Shown here one piece after another: positions 1 to 7,493 of a stretch of 29,257 nt of DNA. Source of the DNA: JBKPDV01 sp046728075 (GTDB taxonomy: Bacteria > Acidobacteriota > Thermoanaerobaculia > UBA5066 > Gp7-AA6). Numbering within the stretch: position 1 is the stretch's first letter; every line of letters begins with the position of its first letter. The translations under genes and the position numbers were made by a program. The DNA lies in assembly GCA_046728075.1 (NCBI GenBank), contig JBKPDV010000222.1:1-29257 (forward strand), read 5' to 3'. The notes beneath the pieces are model-generated. The model was given only the letters and a program-made list of their open reading frames with translations, did no database searches and was not told the DNA's origin.

Positions 1-2
1 CG

Positions 3-221
3 ATTCGGCAGATCAACGAGGGATCTGCTCGAGGATCGATGTGATGAGACGCTGGACCGTGAGAGCGCGGGCACTGAGGACACGTCCTGAGGTGATAAGA
101 AAGGTAGGGCGATATGGACAAGAAGAAGACCGGGAAGAAGACCAGAAAGTCGGCCAAGTCGGTGAGAGACCTTCCCGCGAAAACGCTCAACGCCAAGAGA
201 GCTAAGGGTATCAAGGGAGGG
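3..221 (+). repeat. Duplicated block, copy 1 (upstream region plus leader codons)
   Basis: This stretch is a near copy of 8467-8677. The upstream part (3-113 against 8467-8575) is almost identical at its start, with a few substitutions and a small indel near 85-95. Similarity continues through the start codon and the leader codons and stops right after the Gly-Gly codons at 216-221. The duplication therefore covers a control region plus a leader, not a whole transposon. I see no terminal inverted repeats or transposase. Confidence 0.9.
8..28. promoter_or_regulatory. Perfect 7-bp inverted repeat upstream of peptide gene 1
   Basis: GCAGATC, a 7-nt spacer AACGAGG, then GATCTGC form a perfect dyad about 86 nt before the start codon of the small peptide gene. 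The same 21 bases occur unchanged at 8472-8492 before the second peptide gene. It could be an operator for a dimeric regulator or an RNA hairpin. No regulator can be named from the sequence. Confidence 0.55.
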
Positions 222-257
222 GCATGGGACCTTGTCCAGAATAAGAAGTCCGGCTAA
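114..257 (+). CDS. Small Lys-rich peptide with double-glycine leader (copy 1)
   Basis: A 47-residue product is read from the ATG at 114 to the TAA at 255-257; AAAGGTAGGG upstream is a plausible ribosome site. The N-terminus is very basic (MDKKKTGKK...). It then carries a segment with DLPAK and ends its conserved part at AKGIKGG, residues 30-36. Counting back from the Gly pair, Ile is at -4 and Leu at -12, as in leaders cut by double-glycine peptidases (known family pattern). Residue -7 is Ala rather than the usual Leu. Only 11 residues (AWDLVQNKKSG) follow the pair. The leader is 15/23 identical to that of 8576-8740 while the tails are unrelated. I infer a precursor-like peptide. No ABC exporter, peptidase or modifying enzyme is visible nearby, so export or maturation is unproven. 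It could also be a small DNA- or RNA-binding protein. Confidence 0.7.
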   Translation: MDKKKTGKKTRKSAKSVRDLPAKTLNAKRAKGIKGGAWDLVQNKKSG

Positions 258-341
258 TCCAGCGTCTGCTCAGGAGTTTCCGCACAGCCAAGCCTCTCCA
301 CATCTCGCGCTCGACTGTTGACGGAAAGCTGTCGTCGTTCT

Positions 342-746
342 TTATCGCCACACGGCGAGTATGACTGTCATGAGGAGTAACTTGATTAGCCAATCGCCGG
401 CGTGAATGGCGGCAAGCTTCCCTGGTCTGTTATCCCACAGGACCGAGCCCGCAAGAATCATGGCGGGAAACCCAATCCACAGCCAGAACCCCAGTTGAGC
501 CGCAGCCTTCCAGTCGGCGACCCCGAGAAGCACCACGAAGCGAGCGAGCACATAGGCGACGATCAGGCCACGAACGAGCTCGACCGGCTTTTTCCACGCC
601 GGCGATTTCTTCATATCGGCCGATGCGGCAGGGTCGTTGCGGAGCAGCTTCATCCGCTCTTTGCCGAACAAGATGTACCAAACCGAGCTCGCTACAAATG
701 CTGCCACCGCCGCCACGACGACCGCCCAAATATTGATTCCAGGCAT
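342..746 (-). CDS. DUF1761-family membrane protein
   Basis: A 134-residue protein with about four hydrophobic segments: residues 5-26, a helix near 58-75, one near 80-105, and a C-terminal one ending ILAVWR. The N-terminal pattern, a hydrophobic helix followed by SSVWYILFGKERMK, fits the DUF1761 family of small integral membrane proteins, whose role is not known. The start is well set: AAAGGAGG lies 7 nt before the ATG at 746. The gene begins 3 nt after the stop of the membrane protein at 750-1406, so the two are almost certainly co-transcribed. Confidence 0.8.
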   Translation of the reverse strand: MPGINIWAVVVAAVAAFVASSVWYILFGKERMKLLRNDPAASADMKKSPAWKKPVELVRGLIVAYVLARFVVLLGVADWKAAAQLGFWLWIGFPAMILAGSVLWDNRPGKLAAIHAGDWLIKLLLMTVILAVWR

Positions 747-749
747 GAA

Positions 750-1406
750 TCAGCCTCCTTTGTTGGAGGTCAGATGGCTTGCTTCCCGGACCTCATGCGA
801 CTCCGCGGTTCTCGAGACCTTGTAACACCATCCTTGGTACGCGAGGAAGGCAACCATTAGCACCACGGTCGTGGCGACGCCCGGCCACAGTGCGAAACCG
901 GGCTGTTCGCCGGCGCGGGCATAGCCCACGACCAGCGCAACGGCGGCGCCCGCGACAATGCTGTTGAGTAAGGAGACGATGCTTGCGGCAGTGGTCAGAA
1001 ACCCAACGACCGGTCCGAGCCAGTGCGGAGGATTCGCCTCCGGCCACCGCCCTGTCTCGGCCGAGAAGTACACGGCCGCCTCGGGCGTCAGCGAGCGGTA
1101 GTAGGCGCGGAGGCGGGCGATTCCGACAAGGCATCTTTGGTACTCGAGCATCGTGTCGATGAGCCGCATGATCGTAAAGAGGCCCAGAAGGAACACGCCG
1201 GAGAGGAGAGTCACGGCGAAGGGCAGGAACAGCTCCCGGGACCGCGAGGCGAATCCCATCGCGACGAGAGAGCTCGAGAGCGAAAAAACATAGAGAGAGG
1301 ACCGAGACGCCGCTTCGGTCACCGTCGCGCTCGCCGCCGTCTGAAGCACGAAGTGCTCTGTCACCAGCGCGGACATGAACGCCGATTGTCGGTCCCTTTC
1401 ATCCAT
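750..1406 (-). CDS. Conserved hypothetical membrane protein
   Basis: This 218-residue protein begins MDERDRQSAFMSALVTEHFVLQ and contains a soluble N-terminal stretch, two hydrophobic helices (about 37-50 and 60-80), a central region with IARLRAYYRSLTPEA, then two more hydrophobic helices (about 130-162 and 172-190). The pattern of paired helices around a soluble middle resembles conserved hypothetical proteins I associate with actinobacteria and acidobacteria, but no function is known to me. It is the first gene of a two-gene unit with the DUF1761 protein downstream. No catalytic motif is visible. Confidence 0.75.
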   Translation of the reverse strand: MDERDRQSAFMSALVTEHFVLQTAASATVTEAASRSSLYVFSLSSSLVAMGFASRSRELFLPFAVTLLSGVFLLGLFTIMRLIDTMLEYQRCLVGIARLRAYYRSLTPEAAVYFSAETGRWPEANPPHWLGPVVGFLTTAASIVSLLNSIVAGAAVALVVGYARAGEQPGFALWPGVATTVVLMVAFLAYQGWCYKVSRTAESHEVREASHLTSNKGG

Positions 1407-1776
1407 AGCTGTACTCCGCGTTCGGTCTGGCCTCCCCGTCGCTCGGACGTGTCAGAAGATTATGGGGTTATTCCACGAACGGCTGGTGACCACGACCCGA
1501 AATACCATTTCGAAAGACTGACCCCCAGCCCTTCCAATGACCCCGGCTGCCCTCCTAAAAGACTAGCCGCAAGGGCTCTGGGTCAGGTTAGCGAGCCGGG
1601 GATCCTATTTGTAACAATGTGTGCCGCCAGGCCACGAAGAGAAGACTGATTGATCTAACGCTCCTCATCAACGTCGGTCGCTCGCTCGAGCTCCTTCGTC
1701 TTCAGAGAAGGTCGGTCTTATGTACTAAGTAGCCGTGCGCCGGCCAGAAACATCCCACGAGGCTCGCGCTTCGCGT
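1407..1776. other. Gene-free gap with a long imperfect inverted repeat
   Basis: No convincing gene. At 1518-1533 and 1571-1586 two 16-nt arms (CTGACCCCCAGCCCTT and AAGGGCTCTGGGTCAG) pair with two mismatches around a 37-nt loop. The arms carry the GGGTCAG core that recurs elsewhere in the window. The 12-mer TATGGGGTTATT at 1461-1472 occurs again at 3291-3302, on the other side of the hydrolase gene. Confidence 0.5.
1518..1586. repeat. Imperfect inverted repeat, GGGTCAG family
   Basis: Arms 1518-1533 and 1571-1586 match at 14 of 16 positions. Each outer end carries the GGGTCAG core seen again at 4666, 8782, 14749, 19929 and 20630. It may be a REP-like element. No T-run follows, so an intrinsic terminator is less likely. 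Confidence 0.45.
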
Positions 1777-3249
1777 TCACGGGATAGCCGTCCAGCTGGC
1801 GACGCGGTCGGCGAGATATGGGAAGAACGGGTTGTAGGTGACGCGAAGAAACTGGTCCGGGGAGACCGTCAGGACGCCGCGTTCGCCCCGAGGGGCGATG
1901 ATCCCGAGAGGGATCGCGGCAATTCCCGCTTCCGGGTCGCCTCCGTAGAGGGGGTCCCGCGTCGAAAAAGGAATGGCGACGTGCGAGAGGGAATAGACCT
2001 GAAGGGGCCAGCTCGCACTGAGCGGGGTTTCGGAGACAGGGGCGTTGCCCGGCGGATAGGTGCGCGCGACCACCTCGCGGGTGCCGGGCGCGCGGTTGGC
2101 GACGATCGTCACCGCATAGCGGCGGGATCTCGGGGCCGTCAGCTCGGCGAGCAGCCGGCTCGCCCCCGGCTGGAAGAAAGCGTTCGCGTGGCCCCCGCGA
2201 TTCAGATCGAAGAGAACGAGCTCGCTTCCGTTTGACGGAAGAGCGTCGTAGAGCTTGTTGACCACGGCCGCCGTCACGACGGTGGCATCGGAGATCGACT
2301 GGAACGTCAGGATGCGCGGCAGCGCGCCGAGCCGCCCGTTCGAGGTGTCACGAGCGAGCTGATCCTGGAGCGCCCCGGTCAGACGCGAGGTCTGCACGCC
2401 GGCGTTGACGGGAAACGAGTTGTACTTGAACGGGTTGTATTCGGGCAGGACGTCGAGCCACCGCGTCTTCTCGAAGTACGGAAAGACCGCGAGCTTCCCG
2501 AGGAATTTCGCGAGTGAGGCCGCGGGCGTCACGCCGATCATCGGCGACATCAGGACGATCGCGTCTGAGCGCGGCAGCGGCGCGCCGTCGGCGACGTCGA
2601 GCGCGTACTTGACCGAGAGCGCGCCTCCGTTGGAGTAACCGACGAGAACGAACGGACGGCCCGGTCCCGCCCGACGAGCGACGTGCCGGGCGGCCATCCG
2701 GACGGCCGCCATCCAGTCCTCCCAGACCACGCGCGTCAAGGCGCCCGGCACCGTTCCGTGTCCCGGCAGGCGCAGCGCGAGCGCGTAATAGCCGCGGTCG
2801 CGGAGGAGCTCCGCGACGGACCGCATGCTGTACGGCGAATCGGTCAGCCCGTGCAGGAGGAGCGCGCCCCCGCGGATCGTCTCGGGAACGAGCTCAAAAG
2901 AGCGATTCCAGTCGCGGGAGAAGCGGCGCGGGGACAGGAGACCGTCGGGGTCGTAGCGGTTCGTCGCGGACCGGTCCTCGGGGGCGAGCGATCGCTCGAT
3001 GTGCGTCTCGACTTCGCGGAAGACGGCATCTTCGCGCTTCAAGTAGTCGTCGAGGGTGAAGGAGTCGGTCAGGTCGCGCGCGGTCAGCTCCGACGGCGGC
3101 GCGAAGCGATGCCACGGCTTCAACCCCGGCGGACGCCGCGCGTCCCACGCTCGGACGGCGACGATCGTGGCGAGGATGGCGAGGATGAGGATGGCGAAGC
3201 GCCGCAGCCCGCGGCCGAGCCGCCGCCAGACAGACGACGAAGAAGGCAT
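1777..3249 (-). CDS. Membrane-anchored alpha/beta hydrolase (S33/Hydrolase_4 type)
   Basis: A 490-residue serine hydrolase. Residues 17-35 form a single N-terminal hydrophobic helix after a basic stretch, so the catalytic domain is probably held on the outside of the inner membrane. The oxyanion motif HGLTDSP is at 134-140. The nucleophile elbow GYSNGG is at 205-210 with Ser207. Likely acid and base are Asp322 (SISDATVV) and His355 (RGGHANAF). This is the order of a complete alpha/beta hydrolase triad. About 130 residues follow the His and have no motif I recognise; the family core is usually near 300 residues, so the protein is long. The substrate is unknown; lipase, esterase or monoacylglycerol-lipase-like activity is possible. 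The ribosome site before the ATG at 3249 is weak. Confidence 0.85.
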   Translation of the reverse strand: MPSSSSVWRRLGRGLRRFAILILAILATIVAVRAWDARRPPGLKPWHRFAPPSELTARDLTDSFTLDDYLKREDAVFREVETHIERSLAPEDRSATNRYDPDGLLSPRRFSRDWNRSFELVPETIRGGALLLHGLTDSPYSMRSVAELLRDRGYYALALRLPGHGTVPGALTRVVWEDWMAAVRMAARHVARRAGPGRPFVLVGYSNGGALSVKYALDVADGAPLPRSDAIVLMSPMIGVTPAASLAKFLGKLAVFPYFEKTRWLDVLPEYNPFKYNSFPVNAGVQTSRLTGALQDQLARDTSNGRLGALPRILTFQSISDATVVTAAVVNKLYDALPSNGSELVLFDLNRGGHANAFFQPGASRLLAELTAPRSRRYAVTIVANRAPGTREVVARTYPPGNAPVSETPLSASWPLQVYSLSHVAIPFSTRDPLYGGDPEAGIAAIPLGIIAPRGERGVLTVSPDQFLRVTYNPFFPYLADRVASWTAIP

Positions 3250-3347
3250 CGCGGCATCATACGGCGGAGGGAAGAGATCGGGGTTTTCGGTATGGGGTTA
3301 TTTGGTGAGTCGTGACGAGGGTGATCGGTGTCAGTCTTGCCATCTTG

Positions 3348-3608
3348 CTATCTGCAAGGAAGAGCGGGAAGTCTTGGGACTACTCTTCCGGTGTCGATTG
3401 CGAATCGGCTGCCTCCGCCGAAAGCCCAGAAGCCGTGGCCTGCGATTTCTTCTTCGATGGCTTCCGGCAGATTGAAGTCCGCGCTGTCTACCGACCGCAC
3501 GAATCTCCACTGTTCGCCTGGGGGAAGCAGGGAGACTGATCTGCCGGCTGAGAGGAAGCCGTAGCTTGGGATGTTGTCCCTTTCGGAGACGTAAATGTCG
3601 ACTTTCAT
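3348..3608 (-). CDS. Hypothetical protein, 86 aa
   Basis: No family recognised. The start is chosen at the ATG at 3608 (MKVDIYVSERD...) because AAGGAGG lies 9 nt before it; the upstream ATG at 3617 directly abuts that sequence and cannot use it. The product is mixed alpha/beta with no helix long enough to span a membrane and no signal peptide. A glycine-rich stretch GHGFWAFGGGSRF lies near residues 57-69. The strong ribosome site is the main reason to believe it is real. Confidence 0.55.
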   Translation of the reverse strand: MKVDIYVSERDNIPSYGFLSAGRSVSLLPPGEQWRFVRSVDSADFNLPEAIEEEIAGHGFWAFGGGSRFAIDTGRVVPRLPALPCR

Positions 3609-3737
3609 TCTGCCCATCCTCCTTGGAGACCTTGCGGCTAGTAGCCCGCCAAACGCTACCCATCAGGTGTCGAGCGCGCATCAGTTTGGTGTGAAGCTTT
3701 TGCGAAGGATCACCGCACGACGGGACAGGATCGGGGG

Positions 3738-3766
3738 GTCCTGCTGTGAAGTCAGCGAATCAGGAC
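3738..3766. repeat. Short inverted repeat with GGTCAGTCC core
   Basis: GTCCTG (3738-3743) pairs with CAGGAC (3761-3766), and the right arm continues as TGACCTC. Read on the minus strand this is GAGGTCAGTCCTG, close to the GGGGTCAGTC core found elsewhere in the window. It lies in the gap upstream of the secreted protein at 3849. Confidence 0.35.
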
Positions 3767-3848
3767 TGACCTCAAAGCGCGATAGGCGATAGGATGCTCC
3801 GCAACCCTGCGGAAAAAACGCAGCTCGAAGACCGAAACCGGAGGACAC

Positions 3849-4619
3849 ATGAAGAACCGGGCACTCCTCTCCCTGACCTTGCTGGTCCTGACCACCGCCG
3901 CGGCCGTCGCTCAGCAGACGCCGCCGGCACAGCCGGCCGGCAGCGGCCCCGCGTCGTCCCCTCGCACGGATCTCTATGCGGTCTACATCGTCAAGGCCGC
4001 GCCGGGGAAGGCGACCGAGCTGCTCAACGCTATTAAGGCGCCTTCCGCGGACACCCCGATGCCGACCCATGCCCTGATCCTCCGGCACGTGGACGGCGAC
4101 GACTGGGATTACGCCGTCATCCAGCACCTGGGAGCCAAGTTCACGCTCGACGCGTCCAGCCCGATCGGCGCGGGTGTGGAGCGCGAGCTGCGCGCGTGGC
4201 ATTACGACACGTACGCGCAGGGACCGTCCTGGGCGGAGTTCTCCAAGGCGATGGGGATCGGCCAGCCACAGGCAGGCGCCGCGCCCGCCGGTTCGGACGT
4301 GTACGTCGTCTCCGACTACCGCGGGGCCGCCGGCCATCGCGCGCAGCTCGAGGAAACTCTGAAGAAGGTTGCGGCCAGCAGCCTCCGGCCCGCGGACACG
4401 GTCCTCCTGCAGCACCGCGACGGCTCCGCGTGGGACTACCTCTACCTCACGCGCTACAACGGCTTCAAGGACTACGCCTTTCAGCAGGAGGATCCGGAGG
4501 CGGCCGCGCGCGTCAAACGCGTGGGACTGACATCGGACCCCGGCCTGGCGCTGCGCGAGCACATGGCCTCTCATCACGACACGATCGCCGTGCGCGTCCC
4601 CGTCCAATCGGGGAAGTAA
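3849..4619 (+). CDS. Secreted protein with two tandem ferredoxin-like (dimeric barrel) domains
   Basis: A 256-residue protein with a clear signal peptide: MKNRALLSLTLLVLTTAAAVAQQ, cleavage likely after AVA. After a Pro/Ala linker there are two copies of one fold-sized unit. Repeat 1 (about 41-95) runs DLYAVYIVKAAPGKATEL... to DGDDWDYAVIQHL. Repeat 2 (about 150-204) runs DVYVVSDYRGAAGHRAQL... to DGSAWDYLYLTRY. The shared pattern, a beta strand, a Gly turn and helix, then LxxRHxDGxxWDY, suggests two alpha+beta ferredoxin-like domains of the dimeric-barrel type fused in one chain. No function is assigned. The gene stands alone between non-coding gaps and acts outside the cytoplasm. Confidence 0.75.
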   Translation: MKNRALLSLTLLVLTTAAAVAQQTPPAQPAGSGPASSPRTDLYAVYIVKAAPGKATELLNAIKAPSADTPMPTHALILRHVDGDDWDYAVIQHLGAKFTLDASSPIGAGVERELRAWHYDTYAQGPSWAEFSKAMGIGQPQAGAAPAGSDVYVVSDYRGAAGHRAQLEETLKKVAASSLRPADTVLLQHRDGSAWDYLYLTRYNGFKDYAFQQEDPEAAARVKRVGLTSDPGLALREHMASHHDTIAVRVPVQSGK

Positions 4620-4665
4620 GGGGCCGACTCAGCGAGAGCGCGAGGGAGGACTGGGGGAGGACGGG

Positions 4666-4704
4666 GTCAGGTCTATATTTTTTGATATCGATATCAGATC
4701 TGAC
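4666..4704. repeat. REP-like palindromic element
   Basis: GTCAGGTCT (4666-4674) pairs with AGATCTGAC (4696-4704) at 8 of 9 positions. Between them lies an AT-rich stretch with the perfect 12-bp palindrome GATATCGATATC. It is much more AT-rich than its surroundings. The outer GGGGTCAGGTCT recurs almost exactly in the inverted repeat at 14747-14800, which points to a dispersed family and away from a gene-specific signal. Confidence 0.5.
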
Positions 4705-4847
4705 ATAGGGCCGAATCTCTGATACTCGATGCCGATCTCCGCGACGTTCGCTCTCGCCGTTTGTCCTGCGCAGTAGCGAGTTCGTACTCGCCCGCTTTGC
4801 AACAAGAGGAAACTGAGAGAGACTCGGGCGGTGGCGGCGGGGACGCA

Positions 4848-6257
4848 GTGACAACGCGCGCGGAGTTGCTGACGCGCGCCGCCCGGCACGCGGAGCGGTA
4901 TCTCGACACGATCCACGAACGGCCTGCGGGCGCGATGGTCTCGGGGGACGCGCTCCGCGGTCTCCTTCGACGTCCTCTCGCGGAGGAGGGAGAGGACAAC
5001 GGCCAGATCGTCGATGATCTTGCGCAGGCGGGGCAAGTCGGCACCACGGCCTCGCAGGGTCCGCGCTACTTCGGGTTCGTGACGGGCGGCAGCCTGCCTA
5101 TCGCGACGGCGGCCGACTGGCTGGTCTCGGCATGGGACCAGAACGCCCAGATGTACGTCATGTCGCCGCTCGCCGCAGTCGCCGAGGAAATCGCCGCGGA
5201 GCGGCTGAAGGACCTGCTGGGACTGCCGGCGACCTGGAGCGTGGGCTTCGTGACCGGCGCTCAGATGGCGAGCTTCACCGCTCTCGTCACCGCAAGGCAC
5301 CAGGTGTTGCGCGACGTTGGCTGGGACGTCGAGCGCGACGGCCTGTTCGGCGCGCCATCCGTCGACGTCGTCGTGAGCGATGCGGCGCACCGCACGATCT
5401 TTACCGCCCTTCGGATGCTCGGCTTAGGAGCCGAACGACTCCGACGGGTCGAAACCGACGGGCAGGGGAGGATGCGCGCCGATCGCCTGGAGGAGGCGCT
5501 GCAGGGAGGATCTGGCCCGTGCATCGTGTGCGCCCAGGTCGGAAACGTCAACACCGGAAGCGCCGATCCGCTCGCGGCCATCGTTCCGATTGCCCGTCGG
5601 CGAGGCGCGTGGGTCCATGTCGACGGAGCCTTCGGCCTGTGGGCCGCGGCCAGCCCGGATCTGCGCCATCTCGTGGCGGGGATCGAATGCGTCGATTCCA
5701 TCGCGACCGATGGCCACAAGTGGCTCAACGTGCCCTACGACTCCGGCATCGTGTTCACCGCGCATCCGGAGGCGCACGAGCGCGCTTTGACGATGCCGGC
5801 GCACTACATCCAGAGAACTCCCGGCGAGCGGGATCCACGCGCCTTCACGCCCGACGAGTCCCGCCGCGCCCGCGGCGTGCCGATCTATGCGGCGCTGCGG
5901 GCGCTCGGCCGGCGCGGCGTGCGCGAGCTCGTGGAGCGCTGCTGCAGCCATGCCCGCCGGATAGCCGATGCGCTGCGACGGCACCCGCAAGTGCGCGTGC
6001 TGAACGAGGTCATGATGAACCAGGTGCTCGTGGGAATCGTCCCGCCGGCCGGCGATCCCCGCGACCAGGATGCGTTCACGCAGGATCTCGTTGCGCGCAT
6101 CCAGGCCGACGGCACTTGCTGGCTGGGCACGACCCAATGGCAGGGGAGGGGCGCGGTACGGATCTCGATCTGCAACTGGTCGACGACGGAGGAGGACATC
6201 GATCGATCGGCGGCGGCGATCCTCGCCGCGCTCGACCGCGCGAGCTCGAATGCCTGA
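4848..6257 (+). CDS. PLP-dependent group II decarboxylase
   Basis: A member of the pyridoxal-phosphate group II amino-acid decarboxylase family (tyrosine, tryptophan, DOPA and 2,4-diaminobutyrate decarboxylases). The PLP-binding Lys is in TDGHKWLNVPYDSG, residue 291 from the GTG used here. The Asp that pairs with the pyridine nitrogen is in HVDGAFG (Asp259). A ring-stacking His lies in SDAAHRT (181). The N-terminal SQGPRYFGFVTGG and DQNAQMYVMSP match the substrate-cleft region of the family. I start at the GTG at 4848, giving 469 aa, the usual length. The frame stays open to a TTG at 4761, but those extra residues are low-complexity (Gly run) and unlike the family. The substrate cannot be told from sequence. 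It reads alone, with a gap of about 290 nt after it. Confidence 0.85.
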   Translation: MTTRAELLTRAARHAERYLDTIHERPAGAMVSGDALRGLLRRPLAEEGEDNGQIVDDLAQAGQVGTTASQGPRYFGFVTGGSLPIATAADWLVSAWDQNAQMYVMSPLAAVAEEIAAERLKDLLGLPATWSVGFVTGAQMASFTALVTARHQVLRDVGWDVERDGLFGAPSVDVVVSDAAHRTIFTALRMLGLGAERLRRVETDGQGRMRADRLEEALQGGSGPCIVCAQVGNVNTGSADPLAAIVPIARRRGAWVHVDGAFGLWAAASPDLRHLVAGIECVDSIATDGHKWLNVPYDSGIVFTAHPEAHERALTMPAHYIQRTPGERDPRAFTPDESRRARGVPIYAALRALGRRGVRELVERCCSHARRIADALRRHPQVRVLNEVMMNQVLVGIVPPAGDPRDQDAFTQDLVARIQADGTCWLGTTQWQGRGAVRISICNWSTTEEDIDRSAAAILAALDRASSNA

Positions 6258-6549
6258 CGCCGCCGCTCCGCCCGAACCGCCGACCGAGGTGTGACCGGCT
6301 CCCAGTTCGTCTACGAACGTCGCTGAAAGCGCGCGCCGGCTCCGGCGACCGCCGTCCAGACCGCGACGGGAGTGGTCACATTGCTTTTCACCCGAAGTGG
6401 CTATTGCGAGATATGAGCCGACGAACCCAGACTCTCCGGCTTGATGAACTTCTGCGCTTCAAGACGGCGGGAGGACGTAACGTCAGACACGTACAACCGC
6501 AGAGCCGTTGATACAAGGGCAATCCTGCGTTGAAAGGAGGAGACGTTCA

Positions 6550-6960
6550 ATGAAGCTTTACCCTCATCTCAACTTCGGCGGAAACTGCGAAGAGGCATTC
6601 CGCTTCTATGAGAAGCACCTCGGTGGAAAGATTACGGCGATGATGAAACAGAGTCAGCTGCCGGTTGAGTACAAAGTTGCGCCTGGCTCGGAGAATGCCG
6701 TCGTTCACGCGCGCATGAATATCGCGGGAGTGGAGCTGATCGGCAACGACGTACCGCCGGAACATTTCAAGCCGATACGCAGCTGCTATCTGTTCCTCTC
6801 CGTCGACTCCTCGGAAGCTGCGGACAAGATTTACGCAGTTCTTGCAGAGGGCGGTGAAATAGGCATGCCAATCGCTGAGACGTTCTTCGCCTCTCGTTTT
6901 GCCCAGCTGCGTGACAGGTTCGGAACGCTCTGGACAATCATTCATCAGCGGCCGACATAA
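6550..6960 (+). CDS. VOC-superfamily protein, PhnB/3-demethylubiquinone-methyltransferase-like
   Basis: This 136-residue protein opens MKLYPHLNFGGNCEEAFRFYEKHLGGKI, the hallmark start of PhnB-like proteins in the vicinal-oxygen-chelate (glyoxalase fold) superfamily. It ends with FAQLRDRFGTLWTIIHQRP, again typical (DxFGxxWxI). The start at 6550 follows AAAGGAGG by 9 nt. These proteins pair two beta-alpha-beta-beta-beta modules and often act as dimers. The biochemical role is unknown despite the methyltransferase name used in databases. The usual metal-ligand positions are not obvious, as in most PhnB-like members. It is convergent with the PadR gene that ends 19 nt later. Confidence 0.85.
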   Translation: MKLYPHLNFGGNCEEAFRFYEKHLGGKITAMMKQSQLPVEYKVAPGSENAVVHARMNIAGVELIGNDVPPEHFKPIRSCYLFLSVDSSEAADKIYAVLAEGGEIGMPIAETFFASRFAQLRDRFGTLWTIIHQRPT

Positions 6961-6979
6961 CTGCGCGGCTCGCGTCGCA

Positions 6980-7327
6980 TCAGCGGTTCCCCCAGGCGGA
7001 CGCGTTCAAGACGCGAAACAAGCCTTCGGCGTATCGGGTCAAGCGCGACGATTCCGCGCGCAGCTGCGCGCGCCCGCGCGCGGTCAGCTGGTAGAACTTG
7101 GCGCGCCGGTTGTTATCGGAGAGGCCCCAATGGCTTTCGAGCCACCCTTTGTCCTCGAGACGGTGCAGCGCGAGATAAAGCGCGCGATCTTCGACGGCGA
7201 GAGTGTCGCGGGACGTTTCCTTGATCCAGCCGGCGACGCCATATCCGTGGCGGGGTCCCCAGGTGAGCGCTTTCAGGATCAACGCATCGAGCGTTCCGTG
7301 CAGCAGGTCCTCGGATTCCCTGGCCAT
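6980..7327 (-). CDS. PadR-family transcriptional regulator
   Basis: A 115-residue winged-helix repressor. Residues near 7-25 (LLHGTLDALILKALTWGPRHGYGV) and the wing region (ALYLALHRLEDKGWLESHWG then KFYQLTARGRAQL) match the PadR DNA-binding domain, with a short C-terminal dimerisation helix. I use the ATG at 7327; a GTG at 7330 is also in frame but lies too close to GGGGAGG. The gene is divergent from the CPBP protease at 7494 with 166 nt between. PadR proteins commonly repress their own gene and a divergent neighbour, so control of that protease gene is a reasonable inference. The ligand is unknown. Confidence 0.9.
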   Translation of the reverse strand: MARESEDLLHGTLDALILKALTWGPRHGYGVAGWIKETSRDTLAVEDRALYLALHRLEDKGWLESHWGLSDNNRRAKFYQLTARGRAQLRAESSRLTRYAEGLFRVLNASAWGNR

Positions 7328-7335
7328 CACGCCTC

Positions 7336-7352
7336 CCCGGACTTACTCCGGG
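7336..7352. promoter_or_regulatory. Candidate operator dyad between padR-like and CPBP genes
   Basis: CCCGGA-CTTAC-TCCGGG is a perfect 6-bp inverted repeat with a 5-nt spacer, 8 nt upstream of the PadR start. The position suits an autoregulatory site. It does not match the classical ATGT-N8-ACAT PadR box, so the assignment is tentative. Confidence 0.35.
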
Positions 7353-7493
7353 AAAGCTAGCACCGCGCGGGAGCGCTGTCAACGTCGTGGGTTGCGGGTC
7401 GCTCCGGTGGAGAGTCGCCGGTCGATTCGGACCATCCGCTCGCAGCGTGCGCGAACCTTGAAGAGCGATTCTCGTAACAAGAAGTGGGACGGT

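Noticed and set aside
5132..6511. A 459-aa Arg-rich frame overlapping the PLP decarboxylase
   Set aside because: Shifted-frame shadow of a gene with clear catalytic motifs.
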